NCBI GenBank assembly: GCA_023055355.1
Contig: JALJCS010000004.1
Span: forward strand, 27,618,744 to 27,682,743
DNA from: Agelaius tricolor
Taxonomy: Eukaryota > Chordata > Aves > Passeriformes > Icteridae
Direction of reading: 5' to 3'
Length of the DNA stretch: 64,000 nt
The position numbers were made by a program, and so were the translations under genes. Positions 26,639 to 39,143 of the stretch are shown here, in pieces (the first letter of the stretch is position 1; every line of letters begins with the position of its first letter). The notes under the pieces were generated by a model. It searched no databases and was not told the origin of the DNA. It was given only the letters and a program-made list of their open reading frames with translations.

Positions 26639-27832
26639 ACCTTTCTTGTAATGTTTTTTGCTCTTTGGTTGTTTAGTTCTTCAGATTTGTCTTCTTCTTA
26701 GTACTTCATCAATTATTAACCAAGCCCTCCCCAGCTTCATGTATTTAAAACAGCTGGTGTGACTTTAGCAGTCCTTCATTATGTTTTTGAAACCTGGTGA
26801 TTTACAGCTAAAAATAAAAACTTTTAGGTTTTTTTTCCATCACTTAATTTGTAACAGTTGTCTAATGGTGCTTTTATGTAATCTGAGACAAAAATGCTAC
26901 ATTCACAGGCTGGGGAGTTTGAACTGCTATACTAAGAAAAGTTTCATGCTTGGATTTAATGAGTAGGAAGTCATAGGTTAATTCTGATATAGCTTCTTGG
27001 AATTCAGCGTGGCCTATTCATAATGCTGTGTCTAAACTCTTCTTCATTCTTACAGGTCGAGGAAGAAGATCACAAAGTCTTGGTCCTGGGTTTGCATTCT
27101 GGGAGTTAAAGAGCAGCTCAGTGAGATGGCTTTTAATTTGGACCCATAATTTGGTCTGTTCATTTAAATGCTCAGCTCCAGATATTTCAGTTTTAACTGG
27201 CCTGGCGTGGCTGTTCTGAGAAGCTGTATCCCACTGCTCTGGGGTGCGCGTTGTTGCTCGGCCCGGTGTCGCTGGGCGCAGTTCGGTCACTCGGGTGCAC
27301 TGCCTTCAGTGGCAGGCTTACACACAACCCCTGTAACTCACCCTCTGCTGACAGGACTGCTCAGACATTGCCCTCCCCCATTTTCCCACACAGACACAGC
27401 CTTTCTTTCTCAGGAAACAGGAGGGTACTGAGTGTTAAAGCTTTAATTCTCGAGAGTGAATTTCTACTGGATGACCATTTCAGTGACGCTGCCTTTCTTC
27501 AAGGCTGATGGAACTGTCCAGCAGCCTGCTTTGTGCAATGCTTGTTCATGTGGCTGTCATAGGTTAATTGCTATGGTGTTCATTCATTCTAGTGGAGGTT
27601 GCATACATTTTTCAAGAAATCAACATGGTTTGCATTCTATATTTGTATTATTGAGCTCTCTACATAATCTGTTTCAAAACTTTACTGCATGAAGTACTTC
27701 CTTTCCTGCCATCAATGCAAATAATTTTTGGAATCAATAGTAAATTCTCCCCAGTTTGCAATATCAGACTGAAGATCAGCTTCACCAGATGTTTTTGGGT
27801 AATGAGAAGCACATAATATGTTGGTTTGGGCC

Positions 27833-27854
27833 TGTTTCATAAAATTTCTATGTG

Positions 27855-27888
<34 letters not shown>

Positions 27889-27923
27889 GACATATATATA
27901 TATGTTTCATAAAATTTCTATGT
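27833..27923 (+). repeat. (TA)n microsatellite flanked by a 21-nt direct repeat
   Basis: A TA-rich array of about 50 nt, interrupted by ACA and GACA, lies between two identical 21-nt copies at 27,833-27,853 and 27,903-27,923. The copies read TGTTTCATAAAATTTCTATG plus T. Confidence 0.9.
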
Positions 27924-30900
27924 CCATATATACCTTTAACTTTGCCTCACTCTGAATTAAATATTTACATTGTGTTTGATTCTTAAAAAAACAGATGACA
28001 TCTGGGAGACATGACATGGATTTTTTTTTTTTTTTCCTTGAGGATTGGGGTTTTTTTTCCCAAGAATAAAGGCTTCTCATTTGCCTTTAAATTTTCTGGT
28101 AACTTGTACCTATTAAGAAATTGCATCTTCCTTTTTTTGGCTCAGTCACCTATCACAGGTGAGAGCAAGAAAACTCCTTCAAGTGAATGGCAAAATAAAG
28201 TTAGTGCTAGGATCTTCAAGTTCATAGGTATTAGAACTCGATGAAAGTCTTTTTTCCATATTTTACTCCCAAATGATTTGACCATGCTGCATAGCATGGT
28301 CATACTTGGATGTGAATGTGCACATGTAATACAAGATAGTATTGTTCTAGGGATGGAATTTACTTCCTGCAGGTACTGGTGCCAAAGACAACAAAGAAGA
28401 AAAGTAATATTTCACATAAAATAAGAACTTTTTAAAGAATCAAGCATGTTAGTGGTGACTGTTGTACTTCAGCTTAAGGCCACCACATAAATTATATGTA
28501 AAAAATTACCCCTGGAAGGTTATGCACACCTGTTTGTGTCAGTGTTATGCAATACTAATTTCAGTGTAGCTTCTGTTTAATTGAACATGTTATTGCCTTC
28601 TGAAAGCTATTTTAGGGTATTCCTTGAGTTTAGGCAGACTACTTATTCTTCCCTATCTTCACTTACAACTGATTGAGGCAAACATGTTATCTCTCCCAAT
28701 AAACCAATGTCAATGGTCCCCATTGAGAGCATCAGTTAAACTTACAGAAAATTCAGGTGCCATTGATTTGCTTTTCTACATAAATTACCTTTCATGCTGA
28801 GGTTACAGACAGAACTCCATTGATTGGTTTTTTAGATGAAGTTGTAATGCATAATGTATTCCTGTTCACTTGATTTTTTTATTTACTTGGAAGATTTTCA
28901 GCTGAATCCTGTGCATTCAACTACCTATTTTTAAAAAGTTTGCTAAAATATAGAAGTGGCTGTTGACCAAGTTTGAATCAAAATACAAAATTAGTGACAA
29001 AAAAGCTGGTAGGTGGTATTATAGTATAGGTATAAACAAATAAATTTTCCTCTATATAAATTACTGTAGGTACATTGACTAGTCCATCTGCTTCAGCATG
29101 TCCCAGGGATGTTACTATTTTTTTAAATGTATCTGTGATCTTATGAGGAATGTTAAAATCTGGAGTTGTAAATATACTAGTAAATTTGAAGCAACAAAGA
29201 TTTATTGTAAATCCATAGTACAAAGACGTTACTGCAAATTACAGAGAGCATGTATTTGAGCTGTGCCTCTTTCACCCTTCCTCTATGCTGGACATTTCTC
29301 TTGTGTACCCTATTGACCAAGAGGTGCTGTAAGATATCTGCATATTGAGGTAGTCTTCCCCCAACCCTGCAGCCCCTCCCCTCCGCTCATCATCCGTTCC
29401 ACCCCAAAAAACAAAAAGATATTGCAGTGAAAATATTTGGGTGGGCACTGTAGATCTGTGATTTACCACATTATCCTAAACCATGGTTTGGTTTGTGCTA
29501 ATAAGATGACACTCAAGACAATGGATTGAGGGTGATATTTCTTCTATTAGGTCAAATACAGCAGTGACTCTTTCCAGAATATGCAACATTTCTGTGAGGC
29601 TTTGCGCTGTGGAAAAATATGGCACAGGTGCTTGGAACATCTCTTAACATGCTGTGTTTTGAGCACAATTTGCACTCTGCCTGTGTTGCCCACAGCATTT
29701 GGGAGCCAGACTCAAAGCTCAAGCCAAAAGAGGAATTTAGTTCAAACTGCTTTCTCTCCTGCCTTCACTACATCTGGTTGATGTATATTATCAGTGCTTG
29801 GCCATTAAATGATGTGAAAAACAGCTGATGAGAGCTTATTTGTAATTCTCTGTCTAATTTCACACAGATGATTTGAGTAAATGTGATTCTGGAATTCAGG
29901 ATTCAGATGAGAAGTGATCTTCTAAGGAAAGTGTGTTTGTTTTTTTCCCAATGCTGATATGGAGCATACGGCTTCTTTGCCCTTCCTTGCTGTTTGGCTT
30001 GCTGCTCATCTTGTGCTTGAAGGATGTATTTATATTCCCTTTGCTAGGCATGAACTTAGGGGTATGTTTTTTGACCTTCCTTTTTCCCTGGGAAAATGCC
30101 CAACTATGACACAGGGCAGTGTTGTCTTCCTGATCTTACAGCAGGCCTGAAAAACAGGTTGCAGAAAACAGTGCACATGCTTCTGCACTTTAAATTTTAG
30201 TGATATCAGTCAAATGCTACAAATGTTTCCCTTTCCAGCTGTGGGAATCCTTCTGGGAACTGGGAAAACTCCATGGAAACTGGGAAAATATTGAACCTCC
30301 TTGCCTTGAACTGGAATTGTATTTCATCAGATGTACTTTAAGCCATTTTTCTCCTCAGTTTCTAAGTCATTAGAACTCATCATTTGTCATTCATCAGCTC
30401 ACAATTAATTAATAGAATTGTGTAAGAATTACCAGACTGCAGCATGATACCGATCATGGCACAGCTGATCATTTTATGTTCTATTCCAAACAAATATTCT
30501 TCTCCTGTATTGGGTGTAGTGATGACATTTTTGTGACACTACATGATGCTCCATGATTTATCACTAGCCTGCAGTGACAGCAAAATGATTGCCTTCTGGA
30601 GAATCCGTGCAAGCACCTCCAGGGTGTAGGAGATGTTGGCAGATGCTGTTTTTGGCAAGAAGGAAAATTGACAAGGAAGTAGGAGATGGTAAGAAATAAC
30701 AAGAACTTTGTGTATGCCCTTTATCTGATAATAATACCCTCCAAAAATTTGAAGATTCCTGATAGAATGCTACATAACTGTGTTCATACTATATTTTCAT
30801 GCTTAATAACTTAGGTTCTATAAAATGCATTTAAAAATAAAAAGAAAATAATTTTGGACAGCTTCGTTCTGTGGGGAAAAAGTCCCCAAGTTCTCACTGT

Positions 30901-32720
30901 TCCCACAAATGGAGTACAAAATAAAGTTTTCTGTGATGTGAGGGGAGAGACAAGATGTGCCATAAAGTTAACCAGAGGTGACCATGATGCTCATTTTTTA
31001 TTTGAACTTGTGAAAACTGCACCATAGTGCATTTGGTCTGCAATGAGCAGCTTGCTTTTGTGTTCTAACTGTTCAGCATGAATTCAGCATGCAGTCGGTT
31101 TAAGAAAGATGCTGAATATTTGCAAGATGGAGAAGGTAGGTTATGAAAAAGCTGGTACGGAACATCTTACCTGCCCTTCCTAATATGGAGTGATGATTTT
31201 GGATTTTCTGTTTTGTTTCTTATCTTTGTGCCAGCTGTCTAGCTATTCTTTCCTTGGTGTGTTTATCTGGGCAAATCCAGACTGGAGTTTCCATGATATC
31301 ATCATGTAAGAACCTAATACAGCACATTTTATATGTGTGAGTAATACTCATCTGTGTTAATGATCCTGCTGGAAACACTGATGCTATTCACAGGAACAAA
31401 TCTTGAAAAATCAGATCTAGACTTACTCTGGTGAAACTGGAAATGTAGGTAAAAACTCTTTGGGATACCATATTTGCCACTTAATATAAACTGTGAGGTA
31501 GGAAGGAACAAGAAATTGTATGAGTCCCTTTTGCTATCTGGTATTTCTCAAAACTTGTTATGACCATTCCTCTGCTATCCTGAAGATAAATGGTCATTTT
31601 CCTTAGACCATTTTACTGGAAGGGGCTCAAAGCATGCCACTAAATGCAAGTGACACCTCCATTATAAGTGAGGTAATATTATACTGAATCCTCTCCTCTC
31701 TTTTGGCTATGGCAAAAGACTTTCTAATCCATAGCCTGGCAGTATTTGGTCTTTTTTTTAAATTCTGTTCAGCCAACATCCTTCCACCTGGTATAGATGC
31801 GATGTGTTCATCTGAAGCAGATGAATAATTTCTCCTTTGTTAAATTTTAGATGACTGGAGACCCAGCTTGTTTAGATTGCTAGTAATTTGGAAGATTTGC
31901 TCTATTTCCTGGTACATGGGATTGCTGGCTACAAACAGGCATGCGTGAAAGAAGCCCTTGACAAGGAACCTACTTGACTTGCTCTTGTCAGAGAAGTCAG
32001 CCAGTCAGGGGCTTCTGGGAAGACACTCCCCAGAGTCCCTCAGAAGAGTGGGGGGACAGCTTCCACACTTAGCACCGGGATCTCAGTCTCTGCAGGGATC
32101 TGCCTTTCTATAGACCAGACTCCCGAGACAATGACACAGTCCCTTTGGCATCTGCTCTGAAGCACAAGAGTCTTTGTGTGGGAGCTTATGGAAGAATGCA
32201 GAAATCTCTGAGCCAAGAGGTGAGATCATGATGTGCGTTTAAAATAACAACAGAAAATTGCCATCTCTAGGGGCAATGGTGTCTTAAATATACTCTTGAG
32301 CAGCATAAGTGTTGGAATCATCCTGTGGCTGCAAATGTGCAGTGGCTGCTAAATGTCTTGATGCTTGGACACTACTTTATTAATACTGATTTTAGGCAGC
32401 TACTAATTAGTAACATCCACACAGAGGAATAAAGTAGTTATGTGGGTGATAGACCACACCACTTAGAGAGTGTATTTGCCAGAACTTCTACTGTGCTCTA
32501 GACTTGGCCATTAGTAAAAACAAGATTTGTAAACTCCTTTTATTACTGGAGTTTTATGCAATGGTCCATTGCAATCCACTCTAATCACATAAGAGCAAAG
32601 AGAACCAATTCTCTGTGAATAAAGCAGAAAGGACCCTGAAATATTCCCAAAAATATTATTAAAACCAAATGAGGTTAGATGTTGACACCAAAAAAAAAGC
32701 AATATATTTTATATAATAGT
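27924..32720. other. Intergenic spacer, nothing recognised
   Basis: AT-rich sequence with T-tracts near 28,020-28,035. No coding exon, RNA gene or assignable transposon was seen. Confidence 0.55.
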
Positions 32721-32884
32721 AAAAGAGGGAAAGAGAAAGAAGGAGAAAAGAAAGAAAAAAGGAAAGAGAAAAAGAGACACAGAGAGAGAGAAAGAAAGAA
32801 GAAGGAAAAAAGGAAAAGGAAGAGGGAGGAAGAGAGAGGGAGGAAGAGGGAGAGAGGGAGGAAGAGGGAGGGAGGGAGGGGGGG
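32721..32884 (+). repeat. Polypurine tract, 164 nt with two interruptions
   Basis: All bases are A or G except two C residues at 32,778 and 32,780. The part from 32,781 to 32,884 is 104 nt of pure purine. Composition shifts from GAAA-rich on the left to GGGA-rich on the right. The apparent Lys/Arg/Glu-rich (+) and Ser/Pro/Phe-rich (-) reading frames here are artefacts of this tract. Confidence 0.95.
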
Positions 32885-33257
32885 CTGACCAGAGGCCTTT
32901 TGTGGCCATGAATCCAACACCTTTCTCCATGCCCCTGGGTTTGGGGAGTGTGCAAGCCTGGCAATAATAAACATGGGACTATAGCTGCCACCCTAAGCTG
33001 CAGGTCTGAGCCCTGCCGTGGGTGCTCTTCATGTCTTATCCATCACTTCCCAGATGCTTTGAATAATAGTGTCACTTTTCTTATCTCTATCAACTTGCAG
33101 TTCAGGGCCTCAGTCAAGAGGCCTATTCAGGGTGCGATGGTCTTCTGTGCAGCATTTTTTACACAATTTTTCTATAGTGAACAAAAGTCCTTCATGAAAA
33201 TAGCCGTAGACCATAACATTTCAGTCTCCCACACTAGCTTCAATTAATTAATCCCTG
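32885..33257. other. Spacer between polypurine tract and CR1
   Basis: About 370 nt of mixed composition with an AATAAA-like AATAATAAA near 32,963. It could be part of an old retroelement, but I cannot assign it. Confidence 0.3.
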
Positions 33258-34036
33258 CTGGGTCCTGCATGTGCATTGCAACAGCCCCAGGCAGAGCTGC
33301 AGGCTTGGGTCAGAGTGACTTGAGAACTGCTGGGCGGAAAGAGACTGGAGGGTACTGATTAACAGCCTGCTGGAGATGAGCCAGCTGTGCCCAGGGGGCC
33401 AAGAAGGCCAGTGGCATCCTGGCCTGGATCACCATAGTGTGGCCAGCAGGAGCACGGCAGGGATTGTCCCCAGCGCTGACTATACCCTATATCCAGCACT
33501 GGTGCGGCTGCGCCTCGAACTGTGCATTCAGTTTTGGGCTCCTCACTAGAAGAGAGACTTGGAGGTGCTGGAGTGTGTCCAGAGAAGCACAGTGGAGCTG
33601 GTGAAGGCTCTGGAGCACAAGTTCTTGAGGAGTATCTGAGGGAGATGGAGGTGTTTAGCCTGGAGAAAAGGAAGCTCAGGCAGGACCTTATTGATCTCTA
33701 CAACTGCCTGAAAGAAGGTTGTAGCAAGGAGGGGGTTGGGCTCTTCACTTGAGTCATGTCTCAAGTGAAGCGGTGAAAGGAAATATCGGGAGGTTGTGCC
33801 AAGGAAAGTTAAGGTTAGATATTAGGTTTTTTTTTTCCCTGAAAGAGTGGTTAGGCATTTAAATAAGTTACCCAGGATATGGTTGAGTCAAGAGTTAGAG
33901 TCCTCTGTACGTGGCACTTGGGGGTATTTGGTGGTTAGAGTCCTCTGTACACTTGGTTTAGGGGTGATTATGGTGGTGTTGCATTCATAGTTGGACTTGA
34001 TGATCTTAAAGGTCTCTTTCAACACTGATGATTCTG
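33258..34036 (+). mobile_element. CR1 LINE, 5'-truncated 3' portion
   Basis: About 780 nt match the CR1 C-terminal ORF2 region and 3' end in order: the GGTCCTGCA...CCCCAGGCAGAG segment, the GCCAAGAAGGCCA...GGCATCCTGGCCTGGAT segment, TTTTGGGCTCCTCACTA, the [12 protein letters not shown] part ([18 protein letters not shown]) and the tail GACTTGATGATCTTAAAGGT ending at GATTCTG. Frames are broken. An internal duplication puts GTTAGAGTCCTCTGTAC at about 33,893 and again at about 33,934. Confidence 0.93.
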
Positions 34037-36647
34037 CACTTATATGCATTAACAGGTTTTTCTTTAATTTAGACTACCATTGAAGGTTCTGGTAATTTGC
34101 TTTGGAGAACAATAAAAAACCTTTGTTTTGTGGGTGCAAAAGAATATTAAAAAAAATCAAGTCATGACATGATGTACCGCAGTGAATATATAAGGGAAAA
34201 AAAGGGAAGTAGGTAAACAAATACGCTTTTCCTTCAGCTCATTATTCACAGGATAATCTTCTTTAGATGTGGAAGTGAAATATGAACAAACTTCCAAGTT
34301 AAGATTTTTATTCTTTTTTATGTTTTGCAAAATTATTTCTTAGAGAGGAAGAAGTAATTTCAGTGGGGAAAAAGATTGATTGTCAACATAGAAGTATCTG
34401 CATAAGGTGAAAAATCTGTTTCTTGCTACCTGTGATCGAATGGCTGAACACTTATGCTTAAGACAGGGACAACACTCAAAGACATCTGGTACATTTGATG
34501 TCATGCCTTTCATACTTTTGGTTTTTGGATACACTGCTGTTGAATTTCATGCCAATTTTAGTTTCCATGTCAAACTTAAAGATGTGTACCACTTCTACTT
34601 TTCAGCACTATACATATGAGAATATGTGTTCATCTTGGTATCTCTTGTGTTCCTCTTCTGCTCTTTGTGACATGACCCCCTTGTCCTTGCAAATGACAAA
34701 GTTAGGTGCTGTTACAGTAAAGACATTTCTAATCACAGAGAAGATTGAGATAAGCCTTGCAAAAAGTCTTTGTGGATCAGATACTGTGATCTCAGAGATG
34801 ATCTGAAATAATCCTGTAAGTGCCAGGACTGTCATTGTGGAAGTGTGCATAGTCATGGTCTGTCTTAGTCTTCTTCCAAAACGGGTTGAAGAGGTTATGC
34901 TTGCTTTCCTAAATCAGGACATCTCCTAACACCTTCACCTGCCAAGGTGCAACTCTCCATGTCCTCTGCTTGGGTAGTTTTATCTCCTCTCTGCATGATT
35001 CATGTATACACCTTTCAAAAACTCACTGAATGTGCTGCTTGAGGGAGAAGTCTGTCATTTTGATTGCCCCTTTCAGAAGTACAGGGTGTCTCACAGTAAA
35101 GTCTGTGGAGGGGGTTTAATATCCATGTGGAGAGGGGAAGAACAGACTCCCCCACTCTCAATGCTCTGCCCAGAACACAGAGATGGAGCACGTGCTGACT
35201 TTTGATGCCAGGAGATGCTAGTGGCAGCAAGGGACTTCAGTAGAAAAATGCACTGGAAGACGTACACAATATATGTCTAACACAGCTTGCCAGACCTTTT
35301 TGTTTCAATATCTGATAGCATAAACATGAGAAAATCAAAGTTCTTAATTTGAAGAAAGAAAAAGGGAAACAGGCCATAGATTTTTATCCTAAAAGCAGAT
35401 GTTGGGAATGTTTATGTGTGAAAAAGTCAAGTAGGACTGTCAAGACTGCCTTAATACTAGGGCAGATGGAAGTTTTGAGTAGAAATCTTTATTTTTTTTC
35501 TTTTTTTTTTTCTTTTTTTCACTACAGGTATTTCTGAAAACAGTCACAATTTCTTAACTGTGTTTTAATTTTGTCTGGATTTTACTGGTCTATTTTGCTC
35601 CACTTAATCTTTCTCTCCTTCTTATTCACATGGAGTATAAATTCATGAAAGTATTTGGATCTTAGTCTACTTAAGCATCATTATATTAAAAAAATCTTTT
35701 GGATAATCATCTGAAACTATACTTAAGGAGAGATATATTTTATATAAATATACATACATATTTATGTCTAGATATCTGTAGATGGATCATCTGCATCAGA
35801 CAATGGAGTCTGGTGTGTAATTGAAATACAATATAATATGTTTGTGATTTGGGATCATACCTGAAAGTTATTCCATTGAAATTGATGCAGAAAAATCTAG
35901 ATTTCTGCTGGGATTAATCAAATTCAAGAGCTCTTCCTGTATAAAATATTGCAATAGCAGTCCTCTGTAAATTTATTTGATAGCTATGAAACTTTTGACT
36001 AATTCTGACTTGATAATTTTATAAGAAAGTTAAAAAACCCTATGAAAGTTGGTGAGAGGCTCTGCAGAAAGATTTACCAGCTCTTGTTAGTATAAATATG
36101 GCTTGGTGAAAAGAAGGAAGCTTTTTTTGAATAAGTTGCACTCAGGAAAAATCACTGTTGATATATAGGAAAGCAGACATAGAGGTTGGACTGGAAAAAT
36201 AATAATGATATAGGAACAATGGTATGTGGGCTTGGTGAATAAATAAGATAGAGATAAATATTTGATTTGAATTTCTGACATGAGTTTGTTTGTTTTGTTT
36301 TTCTTTTTATATTGTGTTTCTCTTTGGAGTCCAACAACTTTTTCCAATTTACTGCATCAAGCTGATACATATTGGAAAAATGATTTGCTGTTAACCAGGT
36401 GGAAAACTTCACTTGTAAACATTGACAAGGAAAACTTCTGTGGAAAGCCAAGTGCTTAATACTGTGCTTTTATGACAGGCTTTGCTCATTTGGCTTTCTG
36501 TGTTTGTATGTACTCTGACTTAGGTCACAGAATACATGTTTTTGTAGTGCTACTTGGCATCCCATCTCTGACTTCCCTGCTCCGATGAGCAACTTCAAAA
36601 GAACAGTGGTCTGTTGCATAGACAGGACTTTAGGACAATTATTTTTA
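34037..36647. other. Intergenic spacer, nothing recognised
   Basis: AT-rich with a T-rich tract near 35,489-35,519. No exon or transposon was recognised. Confidence 0.55.
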
Positions 36648-36708
36648 TTTATATTATATCCTCAATACTGCTCTTTTCAATAGAGCAGTATTGAGGAGAT
36701 AATATAAA
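36648..36708. repeat. 27-bp inverted repeat (hairpin) with 7-nt loop
   Basis: The left arm 36,648-36,674 and right arm 36,682-36,708 are reverse complements with one mismatch. The loop is TTTCAAT. The core CTCAATACTGCTC pairs perfectly with GAGCAGTATTGAG. Confidence 0.95.
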
Positions 36709-39096
36709 TACAATGAACAGACTTTGGGCTTCATGGGACAAAAGCCCTCTTTTAATGTGTTTTGATCATGTGGGAAGTGTGGGAAGTGATGCTCTGGAGA
36801 AGAAGACACATGCATGTGTCAAAAGGTTGAAGAAGTTGAAAAGCACTGCATCTGCCCACAAGTGAAGGAAAAGGAAAGCAAGTAAGGGGGCAAGGTCTCC
36901 TCAAAATGTCAAGCAGAGAAGCTGCTGTTTACCTGCTGGTTGTTGATATGCATTCTGCCAGCCCCTGACCAGCTGCACGCACTGACAGGGTGCAGGTGGA
37001 TATTTTTTCTCCATGCTACATGTTCTACCACCAGGTCAATGGCATTGACCCTCTCCATTTTTTCATTTGTTTTCATTTGGGTTTTTTTCTGCAGCTGTAT
37101 GAATGCTTTAGACTTCTCACCTCACTGATTTTGTTCAGTCTGTTTGGCACCATAATCTGCCATGAGCTGAGGGAGTAGAATGCTTGAATTTTTCCTATTT
37201 GTTTTTATAGCTCATTTCTATCTCTCCATAATTTTTTTAAGATGTCTGATAGATAAAGTATGCTTTTAAGTTTGCCTGGCCTGAATTCTAAAAATATTTA
37301 GAAAGGATTACAGGACACTAAATGTCTCTATAATATAGAACATGCTAAAAATTATATTTAAATTTATGAGGATTTAAATTTTCAAAATGCTATCTCTTAG
37401 TAGTCCTCTTTCACATTACTGCTTAGAAACAGACAATTCAATGCCTGCATTACTGAGAAGATCTGTTGCCTTGGTTTTTTTTTAAATAGCAATTGACAAC
37501 AAAACATTAGAACAGCAATATTATTGAGATGAAAGAAAAGAAGAATGAGCACCTTTAAGGTTTTTACAATGCAATTTTTGGAAAAGTTTACATATACACC
37601 TGCTGCCTCAATACCTTTACATTTTATGTGTATTTTATGTGCATTTTTTCCCATTAATTGTGCACCATACTGTGCATTTTTCTTCTCAGGCTCTGATAAA
37701 AGAAGGAGTCCCTTGTACTTTGGAAAAATGAATAGCATATGTAGAAATATGAAGATTTGTGAATATCTGAAATATCTTAATTAGGGTTTTTTGCTAAATG
37801 GAAGAACCTTGCTAGCATGCATGAGTCTTAAACTTTTTATGTTTGTTAAATCAGAGAAAAAGGTTTAACAAACAAATCCTACTTGTTAGACATATTCTTA
37901 CTATCATAAATTTTTTAGTTCCTTTCAGTTTTGATTTTTGAGCCATGGTGATTTACATGTTTTTTTCTGTTTAGATCAAAGTTTCTTTAAAATAATATCA
38001 GATGTAACTGAAGCCTAGTTATTCCTAAAAGATTTTAAGTTATTCTTAAAAGATTTTTACATCTGTCCCAGACTAAGGCAAGCATACCATGACAATTCTT
38101 CTGAAAGTAAAAAATCAAATATAAATAAATAAAAATAAACTGATTTTAGAATAGTTTGCATGCAGTAAAATTACAACATTTAATTTTAGTATGATTTACT
38201 GGAAAAATGATAACAGATCACATGAATAGCATTTTTATAAAGTTATGAAGGTCAGCTTACTGACTGTAGTCTCTGGCAATTAGTCATGTAGATAAGCATA
38301 CAATGAAAATTTGACTTGCACACTGTCACTGTCATAAGGTGCATTTGTTTCAAACTAGGCAAAATGTCATCTCTGATAATTACATTGTTTAAAAAGGATT
38401 TAAAAAATAATCAAACAAATAGAGACAACAGGGAGATCTCATTTCCCAGAGATATTTAGAGCAGATGAACCATTTTGATTGCAAGGCAATCTGGTGCAGG
38501 ACTCCATCTTGGCTTCCTTTTTCCTTGTTCGTACATGCCAAAATGCAAACTAATTCTCTACTGTGCACAGATTCCATCCCTCAGCTACCTGCAGCTGTTG
38601 ATTGTGGCTGTAAGAATCTGAGGCTGCTGGCTGTAGAAATTTGTTTGTTGTGTGACCACAGTGAGTAGAGGCTGCTCAGGCTCCCATCCCACTCAGAGCA
38701 CCCCAGTGATAAGACAGCTGCCAAATAATCTCCTGTGTACTTTGGACAGAAAAAGTCTTAGTCGGGAAGTGTTTCTCCATGCCTCGTTTTTGTTTGTCTT
38801 GTCACTACAGCAACAAGGAGTTGTATTTTTATGGTTCTATTATATATAATTCCTTTTCCTGCTGATGACCTTTAACTTGTAAATTTTTGATTACAAGCTG
38901 GTTTAATGGACACAACTCCCTGTTTCATTAAAAATAATTCTGAATTCTCCTAGTATTAAAACCCAATAATTTTACGTGGGCTAAGGAAAAAAAACCAAAA
39001 CAAATAAAAGCCTGGTGTGGGAGAGAAAAGGAGAAATATGTTTGGATTTGAATCTCAGATCTGCTGACTTTATCTCAGATGCAACATTCTTAGAGA
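36709..39096. other. Intergenic spacer with a 21-nt tandem duplication
   Basis: No exon was recognised. Two imperfect tandem copies (two mismatches) of a 21-nt unit GTTATTC(C/T)TAAAAGATTTT(A/T)A lie at 38,018-38,038 and 38,039-38,059. Confidence 0.55.
38018..38059 (+). repeat. 21-nt tandem duplication, two copies
   Basis: Adjacent copies at 38,018-38,038 and 38,039-38,059 differ at two positions. Confidence 0.85.
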
Positions 39097-39143
39097 TTTT
39101 TTATTCCTGGCAGGAGATTCCATCTCTTGCCAGGAATAAAAAA
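39097..39143. repeat. 22-bp inverted repeat (hairpin) with 3-nt loop
   Basis: Arms 39,097-39,118 and 39,122-39,143 pair with a single C-to-T difference that would be a G:U pair in RNA. The core TATTCCTGGCAGGAGAT faces ATCTCTTGCCAGGAATA. Confidence 0.95.

Larger units (their letters stand above)
21869..27832. other. Intergenic spacer with one LTR-like segment and a CpG-rich patch
   Basis: No coding exon can be supported. Noted within it are a possible LTR-like end around 23,118-23,300, an 11-bp hairpin at 24,630-24,653, a C15 run at 26,624-26,638, and a CpG-dense patch at 27,240-27,300. Confidence 0.5.

Noticed and set aside
27018..27508. Exon-like segment after TTCTTACAG at about 27,056
   Set aside because: The acceptor motif looks good, but the following frames close quickly or give no recognisable protein, and no partner exon was found.
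32659..32991. Ser/Pro/Phe-rich and Lys/Arg/Glu-rich frames
   Set aside because: These are translations of the polypurine tract and its complement, not genes.
36648..36708. MicroRNA precursor
   Set aside because: The stem is nearly perfect with a 7-nt loop and no flanking lower stem, unlike typical precursors. I therefore list it only as a hairpin of unknown origin.
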